A DNA stretch of 64,000 nucleotides from Rothia sp. (in: high G+C Gram-positive bacteria) (GTDB taxonomy: Bacteria; Actinomycetota; Actinomycetes; Actinomycetales; Micrococcaceae), in NCBI GenBank assembly GCA_030529845.1, contig JAUMWB010000004.1, forward strand, positions 45,609 through 109,608, in the 5' to 3' direction. How positions within the stretch are numbered: position 1 is the stretch's first letter; every line of letters begins with the position of its first letter. A program made the translations under genes and the position numbers. The notes beneath the pieces were generated by a model. The model saw only the letters and a list, made by a program, of their open reading frames with translations, ran no database searches and had not been told where the DNA came from. Shown piece after piece: positions 42,788 to 52,411 of the stretch.

Positions 42788-43582
42788 ATGACTCATTACA
42801 CCGACGACCTGCGCCTGGCCCACATCATGGCTGATGCGGTAGACCGCCTCACCCTGGCCAAGTTCACCTCCCACAATTTCGCCGTCGATACCAAGCCCGA
42901 TCTCACCCCCGTCACCGACGCTGACCGTGAGGCTGAACAGCTCATTCGTTCCCAGCTCTCCCGCGTCCGCACCCGTGACTCAGTGCTGGGCGAAGAATTC
43001 GGTGAAACCGGTTCCTCCCCCCGCCAGTGGGTCATCGATCCCATTGACGGCACCAAGAACTTCGTACGCGGCGTGCCCGTCTGGGCTACCCTCATCGCCC
43101 TGCTCGACCACGGTAAACCCGTCGTAGGTGTCGTCTCTGCCCCGGCCCTCCAGAGGCGCTGGTGGGCGGCCGAAGGCACCGGCGCCTATACCGGTCGTTC
43201 CCTGGCAAAGGCTACCCGTATCTCTGTTTCATCCGTGAGTAAGCTAGAGGACACCTCCCTCTCCTACTCCTCCCTCACCGGCTGGCGAGACCTGGGTCTG
43301 CGTGACAGCTTCATTGAATTGACCGATACTGTCTGGCGCACCCGTGCCTACGGCGACTTCTGGTCCTACATGATGGTGGCCGAAGGCGTCGTCGACGCTG
43401 CCGCCGAGCCGGAGCTCGGCCTCTACGATATGGCGGCGCTGGTCCCCATTGTGACCGAAGCAGGCGGACGCTTCACTTCCCTGGCAGGAGCGGACGGTCC
43501 CCACGGCGGCAACGCCCTAGCCACCAACGGCCACCTGCACGAGGCCGTCCTTACTTACCTGGGAACTGACAAGACCCTCTAA
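42788..43582 (+). CDS. hisN: Histidinol-phosphatase (inositol monophosphatase family)
   Basis: 264 residues with the IMPase metal motifs: [33 protein letters not shown], and [19 protein letters not shown]. In Actinobacteria this member sits after aroA-rsgA and was shown for relatives to be the histidinol-phosphate phosphatase. ATG at 42788 is 20 bp after rsgA, so the three genes form an operon. Terminated at 43623-43670. Confidence 0.9.
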   Translation: MTHYTDDLRLAHIMADAVDRLTLAKFTSHNFAVDTKPDLTPVTDADREAEQLIRSQLSRVRTRDSVLGEEFGETGSSPRQWVIDPIDGTKNFVRGVPVWATLIALLDHGKPVVGVVSAPALQRRWWAAEGTGAYTGRSLAKATRISVSSVSKLEDTSLSYSSLTGWRDLGLRDSFIELTDTVWRTRAYGDFWSYMMVAEGVVDAAAEPELGLYDMAALVPIVTEAGGRFTSLAGADGPHGGNALATNGHLHEAVLTYLGTDKTL

Positions 43583-43586
43583 AAGC

Positions 43587-43670
43587 CCCGGTTCTCACGA
43601 GACCGGGAAAACACTTCAACCTAGACTAAAGGCCCCGAATCCTACATCAAGGATTCGAGGCCTTTAGTCT
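43587..43670. terminator. Double hairpin after hisN, facing secA
   Basis: Hairpin 1: CCCGGT (43587-43592) with ACCGGG (43602-43607). Hairpin 2: AGACTAAAGGCC (43623-43634) with GGCCTTTAGTCT (43659-43670), extended inside by CGAATCC/GGATTCG across one mismatch. The A-run/T-run are inside the stem. It serves hisN and convergent secA. Confidence 0.85.
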
Positions 43671-43690
43671 GTGCGATTTCTTATGCTGAA

Positions 43691-46342
43691 CTACTTCTTG
43701 CGCTGGTTCAGAATCGAAATCTGCTCATTGCTGCGGTCATTCATGGCTTCGGTATGCACCTCGGTCTTGCCAGACTCAGACGGAGCAGAGTACTGCAGGA
43801 ACTTAGGCTGGGCAGGAATCTTCAGCTGAATCTTTGACTGCTGAGTACGCTGCTTCGATAAGTCCACACTGTAGAGCATCGATACGGTCTCCTCGCGGAT
43901 ACCGCCCATCATGCTCTGATACAGGGCATAGCCCTCGCGCTGGTACTCCACCAGGGGGTCACGCTGGGCCATAGCACGCAGGCCGATGCCCTCCTTGAGG
44001 TAGTCCATCTCGTAGAGGTGCTCAGGCCAGCGCTTACCGATGACCGACAGCACCACGCGGCGCTCAATCTCGCGCATGGCATCTTCGCCCACGGACTCTT
44101 CGCGCTCACCGTACTGGAGCTCAGCGTCGGCCAGGACCTCCTTGACAATCTGGTCACGGGTAATCTTGGTCTTGTCGCCAGCTTCTTCAGCCAGGTCTTC
44201 GGGGGTGATGGTGATGGGGAAGATGGTGCGCAGGTTCTCCCAGAGCTTCTCGAAGTCCCAATCTTCGGCGTGGCCTTCGCCTACCTGGGCATCGATGGCT
44301 GAGGTGATGACCTCGGTGCGGAACTTCTCGATCTGTTCCTTGAGGTCATCGCCTGCCAAGATCTGGGCGCGGTCTTTGTACATGGCCTCGCGCTGGCGGT
44401 TGAGCACATCGTCATATTTGAGCACGTTTTTACGCTGCTCAGCGTTACGAGCCTCAACCTGGCCCTGGGCATTGGCAATGACGCGGGAAACAATCTTAGC
44501 TTCCAGAGCAGTATCGTCGGGGGCACCGGCCATCAGACGGGCAGCAGCCTGACCGTTGAAAAGACGCATCAAATCGTCGGAAAGAGACAGGTAGAAACGG
44601 GACTCGCCGGGATCCCCCTGGCGGCCGGAACGTCCGCGCAGCTGGTTATCGATGCGGCGGGACTCGTGGCGCTCGGTACCCAGCACGTAGAGACCACCGA
44701 GTTCTTTGACCTCTTCGTGTTCGGCAGCAGAAGCCTTCTCGGCTGCCTCCAGCACCTCGGGCCACTTAGCCTCGTACTCTTCAGGCTTCTCATTGGGGTC
44801 AAGACCCAGGGTCTTCATGGTCTCGACGGCCTCGAACTCGGGATTACCACCGAGCATAATATCGGTACCGCGGCCTGCCATATTGGTTGCTACAGTTACG
44901 GCACCCTTGCGACCGGCCTGAGCGACGATAGCAGCTTCACGGGCGTTGTTCTTCGCGTTGAGCACCTCATGACGAATACCGGCCTTGACCAGGAGCTTGG
45001 AGAGGTACTCAGACTTCTCCACACTGGTGGTACCTACCAGCACGGGCTGGCCGGTAGCGTGGCGCTCTTCGATATCTTTAACAACCGCATTGAACTTGGC
45101 GATCTCGTTCTTGTAGACCTTATCGGGCTGGTCGATGCGCTGCTTTTCCTTATTAGTCGGAATAGGCACCACACCCAGCTCGTAGGTGTTCATGAACTCG
45201 GCAGCCTCGGTCTCAGCGGTACCGGTCATACCCGAGAGCTTGTCGTACATGCGGAAGTAGTTCTGCAGGGTCACGGTCGCCATGGTCTGGTTTTCAGGCT
45301 TGACCTCGACCTCTTCCTTAGCCTCGATGGCCTGGTGGATGCCGTCGTTGTAACGGCGACCGGCCAGAATACGGCCGGTATGCTCATCGACAATCATGAC
45401 TTCGCCGTTCATCACCACGTAGTCCTTGTTGCCCTTGAAGAGTTCCTTGGCCTTAATAGCGTTATTGAGGAAGCCAATCAGGGGGGTGTTCTGCGGCTCG
45501 TAGAGGTTTTCAATGCCCAGGTGGTCTTCGACCTTGTCGATGCCTGATTCGAGCACACCCACGGTGCGTTTCTTCTCATCAACCTCATAATCTTCCCCGG
45601 CAACCAGAGTGCGGGCAATACGGGCAAATTCACCGTACCAGCGGTTGGCCTCGCCCATGGCGGGGCCAGAAATAATCAGAGGGGTACGGGCCTCATCAAT
45701 CAGGATGGAGTCGACCTCATCGACAATGGCGAAGTTGTGCCCGCGCTGGACCTGTTCCTCTTTGGTCCAGGCCATGTTATCGCGCAGATAGTCAAAGCCG
45801 AATTCGTTGTTGGTTCCGTAGGTGATGTCCGCTTGGTACTGCTTACGACGGACCTCGGGGGTCTGGTTAGCCAAGATGACGCCAGATTCCATGCCGAGGA
45901 AACGGAAGACACGGCCCATGAGGTTAGCCTGATATTCAGCAAGATAGTCATTCACGGTCACCACGTGCACGCCCTTGCCGGAGAGGGCGTTGAGGTAGGC
46001 AGGGGCGGTAGCGACCAGGGTCTTACCTTCACCGGTTTTCATTTCAGCAATGTTGCCCAGGTGCAGGGCTGCACCGCCCATGAGCTGCACGTCATAATGG
46101 CGCTTACCCAGGGTACGTTTGGAGGCTTCGCGGACCACCGCAAAAGCTTCAGGGAGCAGAAGATCAAGTGACTCGCCGTCCTCGATACGCTTACGGAAGG
46201 CATCGGTCTCAGCGCGTAGCTCTGCATCGCTCATTGCGACAAAGCTGTCTTCGAGTGAGTTCACCGCATCGGTATAAGCACGCAGCTGCTTGAGGACTTT
46301 TTGGTCTCCGCTGCGGAGTAGCTTTTCCAAGAGAGATGCCAC
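43691..46342 (-). CDS. secA: Preprotein translocase subunit SecA
   Basis: 883 residues from GTG at 46342 (RBS AAGGAG 8 nt upstream); the frame continues upstream without homology. DEAD motor: Walker [28 protein letters not shown], preprotein cross-linking region, NBF2 with [18 protein letters not shown], and HSD/HWD regions [21 protein letters not shown]. The C-terminus ends [16 protein letters not shown] and lacks the zinc-binding CxC...CH linker domain found in proteobacterial SecA, consistent with other actinobacterial SecA1 proteins. Essential ATPase of the Sec pathway. Monocistronic, with hpf upstream. Confidence 0.96.
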   Translation of the reverse strand: MASLLEKLLRSGDQKVLKQLRAYTDAVNSLEDSFVAMSDAELRAETDAFRKRIEDGESLDLLLPEAFAVVREASKRTLGKRHYDVQLMGGAALHLGNIAEMKTGEGKTLVATAPAYLNALSGKGVHVVTVNDYLAEYQANLMGRVFRFLGMESGVILANQTPEVRRKQYQADITYGTNNEFGFDYLRDNMAWTKEEQVQRGHNFAIVDEVDSILIDEARTPLIISGPAMGEANRWYGEFARIARTLVAGEDYEVDEKKRTVGVLESGIDKVEDHLGIENLYEPQNTPLIGFLNNAIKAKELFKGNKDYVVMNGEVMIVDEHTGRILAGRRYNDGIHQAIEAKEEVEVKPENQTMATVTLQNYFRMYDKLSGMTGTAETEAAEFMNTYELGVVPIPTNKEKQRIDQPDKVYKNEIAKFNAVVKDIEERHATGQPVLVGTTSVEKSEYLSKLLVKAGIRHEVLNAKNNAREAAIVAQAGRKGAVTVATNMAGRGTDIMLGGNPEFEAVETMKTLGLDPNEKPEEYEAKWPEVLEAAEKASAAEHEEVKELGGLYVLGTERHESRRIDNQLRGRSGRQGDPGESRFYLSLSDDLMRLFNGQAAARLMAGAPDDTALEAKIVSRVIANAQGQVEARNAEQRKNVLKYDDVLNRQREAMYKDRAQILAGDDLKEQIEKFRTEVITSAIDAQVGEGHAEDWDFEKLWENLRTIFPITITPEDLAEEAGDKTKITRDQIVKEVLADAELQYGEREESVGEDAMREIERRVVLSVIGKRWPEHLYEMDYLKEGIGLRAMAQRDPLVEYQREGYALYQSMMGGIREETVSMLYSVDLSKQRTQQSKIQLKIPAQPKFLQYSAPSESGKTEVHTEAMNDRSNEQISILNQRKK

Positions 46343-46507
46343 TGAAGTTTGCTCCTTGATGTGTTGGTATTGGGGTGGGCAGGGTGAGCCCACCGTGCTC
46401 ACTCTATTCTAGTTTAGTCCGCAAGCAGGCCGAGAGGGTTCACCTGTGGGCTTGATAGGCCTACCTTTTGGGATTCACAGGGCTAGTAACGGGCTTGGGT
46501 ACAGGGC

Positions 46508-46557
46508 AGGGCCCCCTGCACTCCTCCACCGATAGCGGGGAAAAGGCAGAGGGCCCT
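46508..46557 (-). terminator. Hairpin after hpf
   Basis: AGGGCCCCCTGC (46508-46519) and GCAGAGGGCCCT (46546-46557), 11 of 12 paired with a 26-nt loop. Downstream of hpf on the minus strand, before secA. Confidence 0.55.
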
Positions 46558-46579
46558 CATGCTGGTGCTCTATCTAGCC

Positions 46580-47224
46580 CTAGCTGGCGTTTTCCTCCAG
46601 GGTAATGACGCCGTAGGACCAGCCTTTGCGGCGGTAGACCGCTGCGGGTACCCCGGTTTCCTTATCCACGTAGAGGAAGAAATCGTGGCCAACCAGTTCC
46701 ATACGATCAACCGCTTCTTCGGGGGTTAGGTAGTCAGCGGCGAAGCTCTTCTGACGGATTTCGATGGGTGAGTCTGCTTCTTCGTGCAAATCGTACTCAC
46801 CGGCGAAGACTGCCTCTTCAACCGGCAGGTCTTCGGTCTGGATTTCGGTCAGGGCCACCTGGCCGGTAATGACGGGCAGTGAACCGGTAGCTTCTGAGAC
46901 CGATATGGGGTGTTTACCCCCTGCCCGACGAGTCTTGCGACGGTCGCGAGCGCGGCGAAGGCGTTCTAGGAGCTTGCCATAGGTTTCGTCGAAAACTGCG
47001 AACTTATCTTGACCGGTTGCTTCTGCTCGGAGCACAGGGCCACGGCCGATCACGGTAATTTCCACTCGGATAGCCGCGGGGCCGTTTTGACCTTCCTTGG
47101 TGAACTTGACTTCAATGTCGGTTACGTTGTCGCCCAAAGCTTCAAACTTGGTGATTTTACTTTCAACGTGTTCCTGCAGACGTTCACTTACTTTGACGTT
47201 GCGGCCGGTGATGTTGAGTTCCAC
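46580..47224 (-). CDS. hpf: Ribosome hibernation promoting factor, long form
   Basis: 214 residues from GTG at 47224 ((M)ELNITGRNVKVSERLQEHVESKITKFEAL). An in-frame ATG 12 bases upstream exists, but GGAGGG directly after it is an ideal ribosome site for the GTG, and nothing precedes the ATG. N-terminal HPF/RaiA domain (1-105), Arg-rich linker (RRARDRRKTRRAGG), C-terminal dimerisation domain (about 155-214, EAVDRMELVGHDFFLYVDKETGVPAAVYRRKGWSYGVI). Long HPF forms 100S dimers in stationary phase. Confidence 0.93.
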   Translation of the reverse strand: MELNITGRNVKVSERLQEHVESKITKFEALGDNVTDIEVKFTKEGQNGPAAIRVEITVIGRGPVLRAEATGQDKFAVFDETYGKLLERLRRARDRRKTRRAGGKHPISVSEATGSLPVITGQVALTEIQTEDLPVEEAVFAGEYDLHEEADSPIEIRQKSFAADYLTPEEAVDRMELVGHDFFLYVDKETGVPAAVYRRKGWSYGVITLEENAS

Positions 47225-47394
47225 AATTCCCTCCATTCTCAGGGGGTGAATACCCGGCCCTGTGACTGCCGGGTATTGGGGAATCTGTCCTATAAATTCC
47301 TTAACGCAACTCTACGCCTTTTTGTGGCCTAAGTCATTTTTTAAGCCTTTTACGATTCTTTTTGCAGGAATGATTCATATTTTTGGCGACCCCC

Positions 47395-48201
47395 TCACCC
47401 TGTGCTATGCGGCTGCCGCTTGGGAACATATGCAATTGTTGCCCCACCGAGCACCCGCGCTCCCTGGCCTGTGAGCACCCGGCAACCCTCCTGGAGAGAG
47501 GCTCCGGTAGTCAATACATCGTCAATCATCAAGCAGGCAGCCCCCTCCAGACAGTAATGGCGTCCCAGACTGTGCAGGGCAGGTTTGCCCAGGGTTAACT
47601 TCCCATGCATGTGCCGGTGCCGCTCATGCATCCCCAGAGTTTTCTGAGCCTTGCTTCCCTGTATACCCTCGACAGCCCGAGCCCAAACAGGTACCTGAGT
47701 CAGAGCATCGAGGACTCTAAGCTGACCGGGGAACCCGAGCAGGGGTAGGGCGGCTCGAGCCAGAAGTGGAGCCGGGGCATAGCCCCGTCTACGGACCGAC
47801 GCCTGGCTAGAGGGGAGAGGTACCAGGTAGATTGTCTCTTCCAGCTCTAGGGCTTCCCCCTGGGTTTGAAGTAGGGCAGTTATTGCCCGGGCTAGAGCTG
47901 AGGCCAGGTAGGGGCCTAGGTCGGTGCGTCCGGCGTCCTTATAGGCAAGGACGCAGCGCCCCAGCTCATGCTCGTAACGTCCGGCAGCCACCACAGGTAG
48001 TTCGTTTCCCGGCAGAATAATGCTGTGCAGGTTGAGAGTGGCCAGGCGAACCAGACGATCGCAGAGAGGACAAAGGGCACCGGCAGCCACCATGCTGGAA
48101 CCGAAAGCCTGGCAGCTGGCGCAGACCCTGGGCAAGAAGAGTTCTACTGTCTGCCTCCAGCTCGTCAGCAGATCAGGCAGGTTTGGGCGAGAGAAGATCA
48201 T
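47395..48201 (-). CDS. comF: ComF family phosphoribosyltransferase-like protein
   Basis: 268 residues. N-terminal zinc-finger type cysteines CASCQ and CPLC (about 27-47), AYKDAGRTDL region, EETIYLVPLPSSQASVRRRGYAPAPLLARA, and the PRPP loop CLMIDDVLTTGASLQEGCRVL. ComF is needed for DNA uptake in competent bacteria, but homologues occur broadly. Starts ATG at 48201. It stands between hpf and lpqB, the usual actinobacterial place. Confidence 0.88.
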   Translation of the reverse strand: MIFSRPNLPDLLTSWRQTVELFLPRVCASCQAFGSSMVAAGALCPLCDRLVRLATLNLHSIILPGNELPVVAAGRYEHELGRCVLAYKDAGRTDLGPYLASALARAITALLQTQGEALELEETIYLVPLPSSQASVRRRGYAPAPLLARAALPLLGFPGQLRVLDALTQVPVWARAVEGIQGSKAQKTLGMHERHRHMHGKLTLGKPALHSLGRHYCLEGAACLMIDDVLTTGASLQEGCRVLTGQGARVLGGATIAYVPKRQPHSTG

Positions 48202-48269
48202 AGCCCCAGCCTGGCAGGGCTAGCGCGGAGACTGCCAGGGGTGGGGATAAGTGGTCCAAACCAGTTGGC

Positions 48270-49964
48270 CTAGCCCGCGTAGTTAACTTCACTAAGGCTG
48301 CTTTCGATACGGGTCCAGCCTAGCCCAGCTACGATATAAAGCCCACCATCACGGGTCATAGCTACCGCCTGGTCGATGCCATTACCGGTCACAATACGGG
48401 TGATACCTTGCAGGGAGTCGTACTGGGTATTCTCACCGGTCAGCGATACCAGCTCAGTTTGGGTGGTGTCGGAGTTCCAGAGAAAGACCTCCACCTCGCT
48501 CACCCATTCAGCTCCGCGCGGGTTAATGTCTGAGCCCAGGCGCACGGGATCTAAGAGCTGGGTGGGAGTACCGTCTGCCGACCGGCGGATAGCTGCAACC
48601 CAGGCCCCGTAATTACTTCCATCGACGGAGGAGGTGACCAGCACAGCTCGACTGCCGTCACGGGCGATAGAAATGCTGTGCAGGAGTTCTCCAGTCGTCC
48701 AACTGGTGACAGATTGGGCGTTGCTATCTTCCTGCCCTGCAGCGATAACCCGCACGGAGCCATCCTGCTCCCCCACCCACAACCAGTTCTGGTGGTCAAA
48801 ACAAGGAGCCAGCAGGTGGGTGCCTCGGTAGACCGACCGGGCTCCGTTAGAGTTTGCAAGCCAAATCTCGGTCCGCCCGGTGTTGGTGTAGGCGTAGTAA
48901 TTACGGGTGTAGTTCATTGCGGGCAGGGTAACTAGGGCCTGGGCTGACGTTTCTACGATAGTTTGCTGGCTTGCGGTATCGTCCAGGGTTGCGCGTGCAA
49001 TCAGACGGTTATCTTCAATACCCACAATGTTGCTGGCGACCTCAGGGTTAACAGCAGGTTCCCGGTAGTTCTCGAGGGTGGGGGCTGCAACGATTTGGTC
49101 GTTAATGGTCAATTGCACCGTGGTGACCGAGGCCAGGTTAGTGAGGGTTTGGGTCAGCTGGGTGCGCAAGCGCTCAGTTTCAAGAGCACTAGCAGTGGCC
49201 AGGGCTGAGCCGCCCGAGAGCTGGATATCGGCCACACCGTTCTCGATGGGCACAGAGTTACGGGTCAGGCTGGTATCAGCCGGAACAGCGCTCGCAACGG
49301 CCCCTGTCAGGTAGGGGGCCGGGCCTGACAGTAGCACCCTCACCAGGGAGGTAGCTACGGTGGTGCGTTCTGCAAACCAGCGCACATCCGGTACCGCGTA
49401 GGTATAGGTGGGGTCGTAAAAATAAAGAATGAAGGGGTTAAAGATGTCAGTGAACTCCGCCCGGCTGAGCACCGTGCCGTCGGGAACAGACGAAATGCGC
49501 CATTCCCCGTCCACCTGTCGCAGGGTGAACTCTACTTCAGTATCAGCCACAGAGGTGTAAGAGGTTGCCAGACCTCTGTTATCGACCAGGGTGCTAGTAG
49601 GTACAGTGACCAGGTAAGTAGAGTCGCTGACCGAGGCTGTACTAAAGGATGAGTTGTAGACCAGGGTACGCTCATCCGGCTTCCAGGACTGGGCCAGTTC
49701 CTCGGTCAGGAAGAGTCTGGCTACACTGTAGTCGTCCTGCACTCCCACTCCCGCGTGCAAAAAGCCCTCAATAATTTCAGTGGGCCGGGCACCGGGAGCC
49801 GGGCCTTCAGGTGCGCTGCCGGTGCCGGTGCTGCTACCTGTGGCCTGCGGGTCAGCATAGTGATTGACTTCCCCATCGGTGGGAATAGCGGCACAGGCTG
49901 TGAGGGTTGCCAGAGAGCTCAGGGCCAAGCCAAGGGCTGATCGGCGAGAAAGATTAGGGTTCAT
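48270..49964 (-). CDS. lpqB: Lipoprotein LpqB (MtrB-associated)
   Basis: 564 residues. Lipobox LTAC with Cys24 (RRSALGLALSSLATLTACAAIPTDG). Conserved LpqB features follow: GARPTEIIEGFLHAGVGVQDDYSVARLFLTEELAQSWKP (GerMN-like region near 60-300) and a C-terminal beta-propeller-like part ending GLGWTRIESSLSEV. LpqB interacts with the MtrB sensor kinase and modulates MtrA phosphorylation in relatives. The start overlaps the mtrB stop by 11 bases. Extracytoplasmic. Confidence 0.93.
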   Translation of the reverse strand: MNPNLSRRSALGLALSSLATLTACAAIPTDGEVNHYADPQATGSSTGTGSAPEGPAPGARPTEIIEGFLHAGVGVQDDYSVARLFLTEELAQSWKPDERTLVYNSSFSTASVSDSTYLVTVPTSTLVDNRGLATSYTSVADTEVEFTLRQVDGEWRISSVPDGTVLSRAEFTDIFNPFILYFYDPTYTYAVPDVRWFAERTTVATSLVRVLLSGPAPYLTGAVASAVPADTSLTRNSVPIENGVADIQLSGGSALATASALETERLRTQLTQTLTNLASVTTVQLTINDQIVAAPTLENYREPAVNPEVASNIVGIEDNRLIARATLDDTASQQTIVETSAQALVTLPAMNYTRNYYAYTNTGRTEIWLANSNGARSVYRGTHLLAPCFDHQNWLWVGEQDGSVRVIAAGQEDSNAQSVTSWTTGELLHSISIARDGSRAVLVTSSVDGSNYGAWVAAIRRSADGTPTQLLDPVRLGSDINPRGAEWVSEVEVFLWNSDTTQTELVSLTGENTQYDSLQGITRIVTGNGIDQAVAMTRDGGLYIVAGLGWTRIESSLSEVNYAG

Positions 49965-51657
49965 CGGTAGGCTCCGAGGAAGGTAGAGCGTCGGGCTTCA
50001 AGGCTGGGGTAGATCCGGTAGCAGGAGCGGACGGCGACGGTAGGGGCTCGCCACTGAGCAAGACCGGTGAAGGCCCCATAGCCACGTCCTGGTCAATCGG
50101 AATGGTCATGCGGAAGCTAGCTCCCTGCCCCTTAATACCCCAGGCTTCGAGCGTTCCCTGATGGAGGCGGACGTCCTCGGCGGCGATAGACAGCCCCAGG
50201 CCGGTACCGCCCAGGGTACGCTTCCGGGAGGTATCGGCTCGCCAGAAGCGGTTGAAGACCTGCTCGGTTTCTTCCGGGCTTAGACCGATGCCGTGATCGC
50301 GCACCGCCACACCCAAGGTAGTGTCGGTTGCATCTACGTAAACGTCGATGGGTTTGCCTTCGGAGTGCTCAACCGCATTGAAGAGCAGGTTCCGTAGGAC
50401 CCGCTCAATGCGGCGGTGGTCCATATCGACCATAATTTCACTGTGGTTAGTGTGCACAGTCAAACTGGTATTGGTACGAATCAGGTGAGGCTCCACGGCC
50501 TTAAGAACCTCATTGAGCACAGCCATAAAATCAACCGATACCGTATCGAGGGTCTGGGAGCCAGCATCGAAGCGGGAAATTTCAAGCAGGTCAGCGAGCA
50601 GGGAATCAAAACGGTCCACCTGGTTATAGAGCAGTTCGGTGGAACGCTTATAGAGGGGCTCCATGTTCTCACGGTTATCGTGCAGCATATCAGCGGCCAT
50701 ACGCACCGTAGTCAGCGGAGTGCGAAGCTCGTGCGACACATCAGAAACAAAACGCTGCTGCATGGTCGAGAGCTTCTCTAAGCGAGAAATCTGGTCTTGC
50801 AGGGAGTCAGCCATGCGGTTAAAGGACATGCCCAAACGTGCTGTCTCGTTCTGCCCGCGCACCAGCACACGCTGGTCAAGGTCCCCGGCCGCCAGTTTCT
50901 CAGCGGTAATAGCGGTAAAACTAATAGGGCGGATGACGAAACGGGCAATCATCCATACGATAGTCAGCACTACCACCAGCAGCACCCCGAAGCCCACCCA
51001 GACCACCAGGTTAATGTACTGAACAGTGGCCTGGGAAGTGGATAGGTCATACACCAGATAGAGGGAGTAGTCAGGGTTCTGGGGTATTGAAATGCTGGTG
51101 CCAACCACCAGAACCGGGGTGCGGCGTCCGTCCGCTGAGACGATGCTCGAAGACTGCCAATATATTCCGGTGCCCTCGCTCACGCTCTGAGCCAGGCTTC
51201 CGGGAATATCAGCCACCGTCACTTCGTCACTCTGGGCCTGCTCCACAATAAAACCATCGGTCGTAGCGTTCACGTCCTTGAGCAGAACCCAGTTGCGGTT
51301 ACTATCGGCACTGCTACTCTCAAGCACGGTCAAAAACCGTGAAACATCCCGCTGAATTTCGGTACGGCCGGTAGCGTCAGAGCCGTTAATGAGGGTCTGC
51401 ACGTTACTAAAACCGGCTGAGGACTCTTCAAGGGCCTGTTCCAGGTTGCCACGAAAGAGGGAGTTAGCGATCTGGTGGGAGATAAAAGAACCCACGAAGA
51501 TGAAAGAAACGAGCAAGAACCCGGCGGCTGCCACCACGGCACGAAACTGCAGGGACTGCTGCCAGTGCCTGCGGGCGCTCGCTAGCGGCCCGTAGGCTCG
51601 GGAGGGGCCTGCCGGTGCGGTGGTGTGAGCGGAAAGGCGGGTGGAAGGAGTAGCCAC
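49954..51657 (-). CDS. mtrB: Sensor histidine kinase MtrB
   Basis: 567 residues: TM1 about 37-60, extracytoplasmic sensor 60-235, TM2 about 236-260, HAMP (about 262-315), HisKA with FVSDVSHELRTPLTTVRM (phospho-His), HATPase with N box RVLRNLLFNAVEHS, G1 VRDHGIGLSP and G2 GGTGLGLSIAAED. C-terminal Pro/Ser-rich tail. Partner of MtrA in cell-wall and division control. Start GTG at 51657, 3 nt after the mtrA stop. Confidence 0.95.
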   Translation of the reverse strand: MATPSTRLSAHTTAPAGPSRAYGPLASARRHWQQSLQFRAVVAAAGFLLVSFIFVGSFISHQIANSLFRGNLEQALEESSAGFSNVQTLINGSDATGRTEIQRDVSRFLTVLESSSADSNRNWVLLKDVNATTDGFIVEQAQSDEVTVADIPGSLAQSVSEGTGIYWQSSSIVSADGRRTPVLVVGTSISIPQNPDYSLYLVYDLSTSQATVQYINLVVWVGFGVLLVVVLTIVWMIARFVIRPISFTAITAEKLAAGDLDQRVLVRGQNETARLGMSFNRMADSLQDQISRLEKLSTMQQRFVSDVSHELRTPLTTVRMAADMLHDNRENMEPLYKRSTELLYNQVDRFDSLLADLLEISRFDAGSQTLDTVSVDFMAVLNEVLKAVEPHLIRTNTSLTVHTNHSEIMVDMDHRRIERVLRNLLFNAVEHSEGKPIDVYVDATDTTLGVAVRDHGIGLSPEETEQVFNRFWRADTSRKRTLGGTGLGLSIAAEDVRLHQGTLEAWGIKGQGASFRMTIPIDQDVAMGPSPVLLSGEPLPSPSAPATGSTPALKPDALPSSEPTDEP

Positions 51658-51660
51658 AGT

Positions 51661-52344
51661 TTAGCGTTGACCTGCCGCTGCCTTGTAGCCCACGCCGCGT
51701 ACGGTCAGTACGATTTCGGGGTTCTCAGGGTCACGTTCAATCTTGGCGCGCAGACGCTGAATGTGCACGTTGACCAATCGGGAATCTACGGTCTTCTCGT
51801 AGCCCCAGACATTACCCAGCAGGGCTTCGCGGGTCATGACCTGGCCTGGCTGGCGGGCCAGGTTAGCCAGCAACTCAAATTCCAGGGGGGTCAGCTGAAT
51901 TGCCTGCCCCTCACGGCTCACGGTGTGACCTGCCAAATCGATGGTGAGATTACCGATGCGCAGGGGCTCATTGAAACGGTCTTCACGCGGGCGCAGACGG
52001 GCGCGGACGCGGGCCAGCAGCTCAGCGGGCTTGAAGGGCTTGGTCATATAGTCATCGGCACCGGCTTCTAGGCCCTTGACCACGTCCTCGGTATCCCCCT
52101 TGGCGGTCAGCATAATAATGGGGACGTCCGACTCCCTGCGAATCAGTGTGCAGACCTCGATGCCGTCCATACCCGGCAGCATAAAATCCAGCAGAATCAA
52201 ATCGGGGTGATGAGTGGCAAAGGCCTCAAAGGCTCGGTCGCCCGCATCGCAGAAGACCGTCTCATAGCCTTCTTGTGCTAGCACAATACCCACCATCTCA
52301 GACAGGGCATCATCATCGTCTACTACAAGAATGGTTTCTTTCAC
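51661..52344 (-). CDS. mtrA: Response regulator MtrA
   Basis: 227 residues: receiver domain with acidic DDDD and phospho-Asp in LILLDFMLPGMDG, KPF switch Lys, and OmpR/PhoB-type winged helix with MTREALLGNVWGYEKTVDSRLVNVHIQRLRAKIE. The mtrA-mtrB-lpqB cluster is intact. It is the conserved essential regulator of actinobacterial cell wall remodelling. Start GTG at 52344 with GGAG 7 nt upstream. Confidence 0.96.
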   Translation of the reverse strand: MKETILVVDDDDALSEMVGIVLAQEGYETVFCDAGDRAFEAFATHHPDLILLDFMLPGMDGIEVCTLIRRESDVPIIMLTAKGDTEDVVKGLEAGADDYMTKPFKPAELLARVRARLRPREDRFNEPLRIGNLTIDLAGHTVSREGQAIQLTPLEFELLANLARQPGQVMTREALLGNVWGYEKTVDSRLVNVHIQRLRAKIERDPENPEIVLTVRGVGYKAAAGQR

Positions 52345-52411
52345 GCTTGGTCTCCTGGTCAGGTCTAAGTGGGCCTTCCCCTAGTCTACCGGGGTTAGGC
52401 TGTGAGCCGGT

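Noticed and set aside
42796-43179. Minus-strand ORF (127 residues) opposite hisN
   Set aside because: Shadow ORF with no initiation signal, opposite conserved phosphatase motifs.
44666-45547. 293-residue plus-strand ORF inside secA
   Set aside because: Antisense of conserved SecA motor sequence; the real gene is unambiguous on the minus strand.
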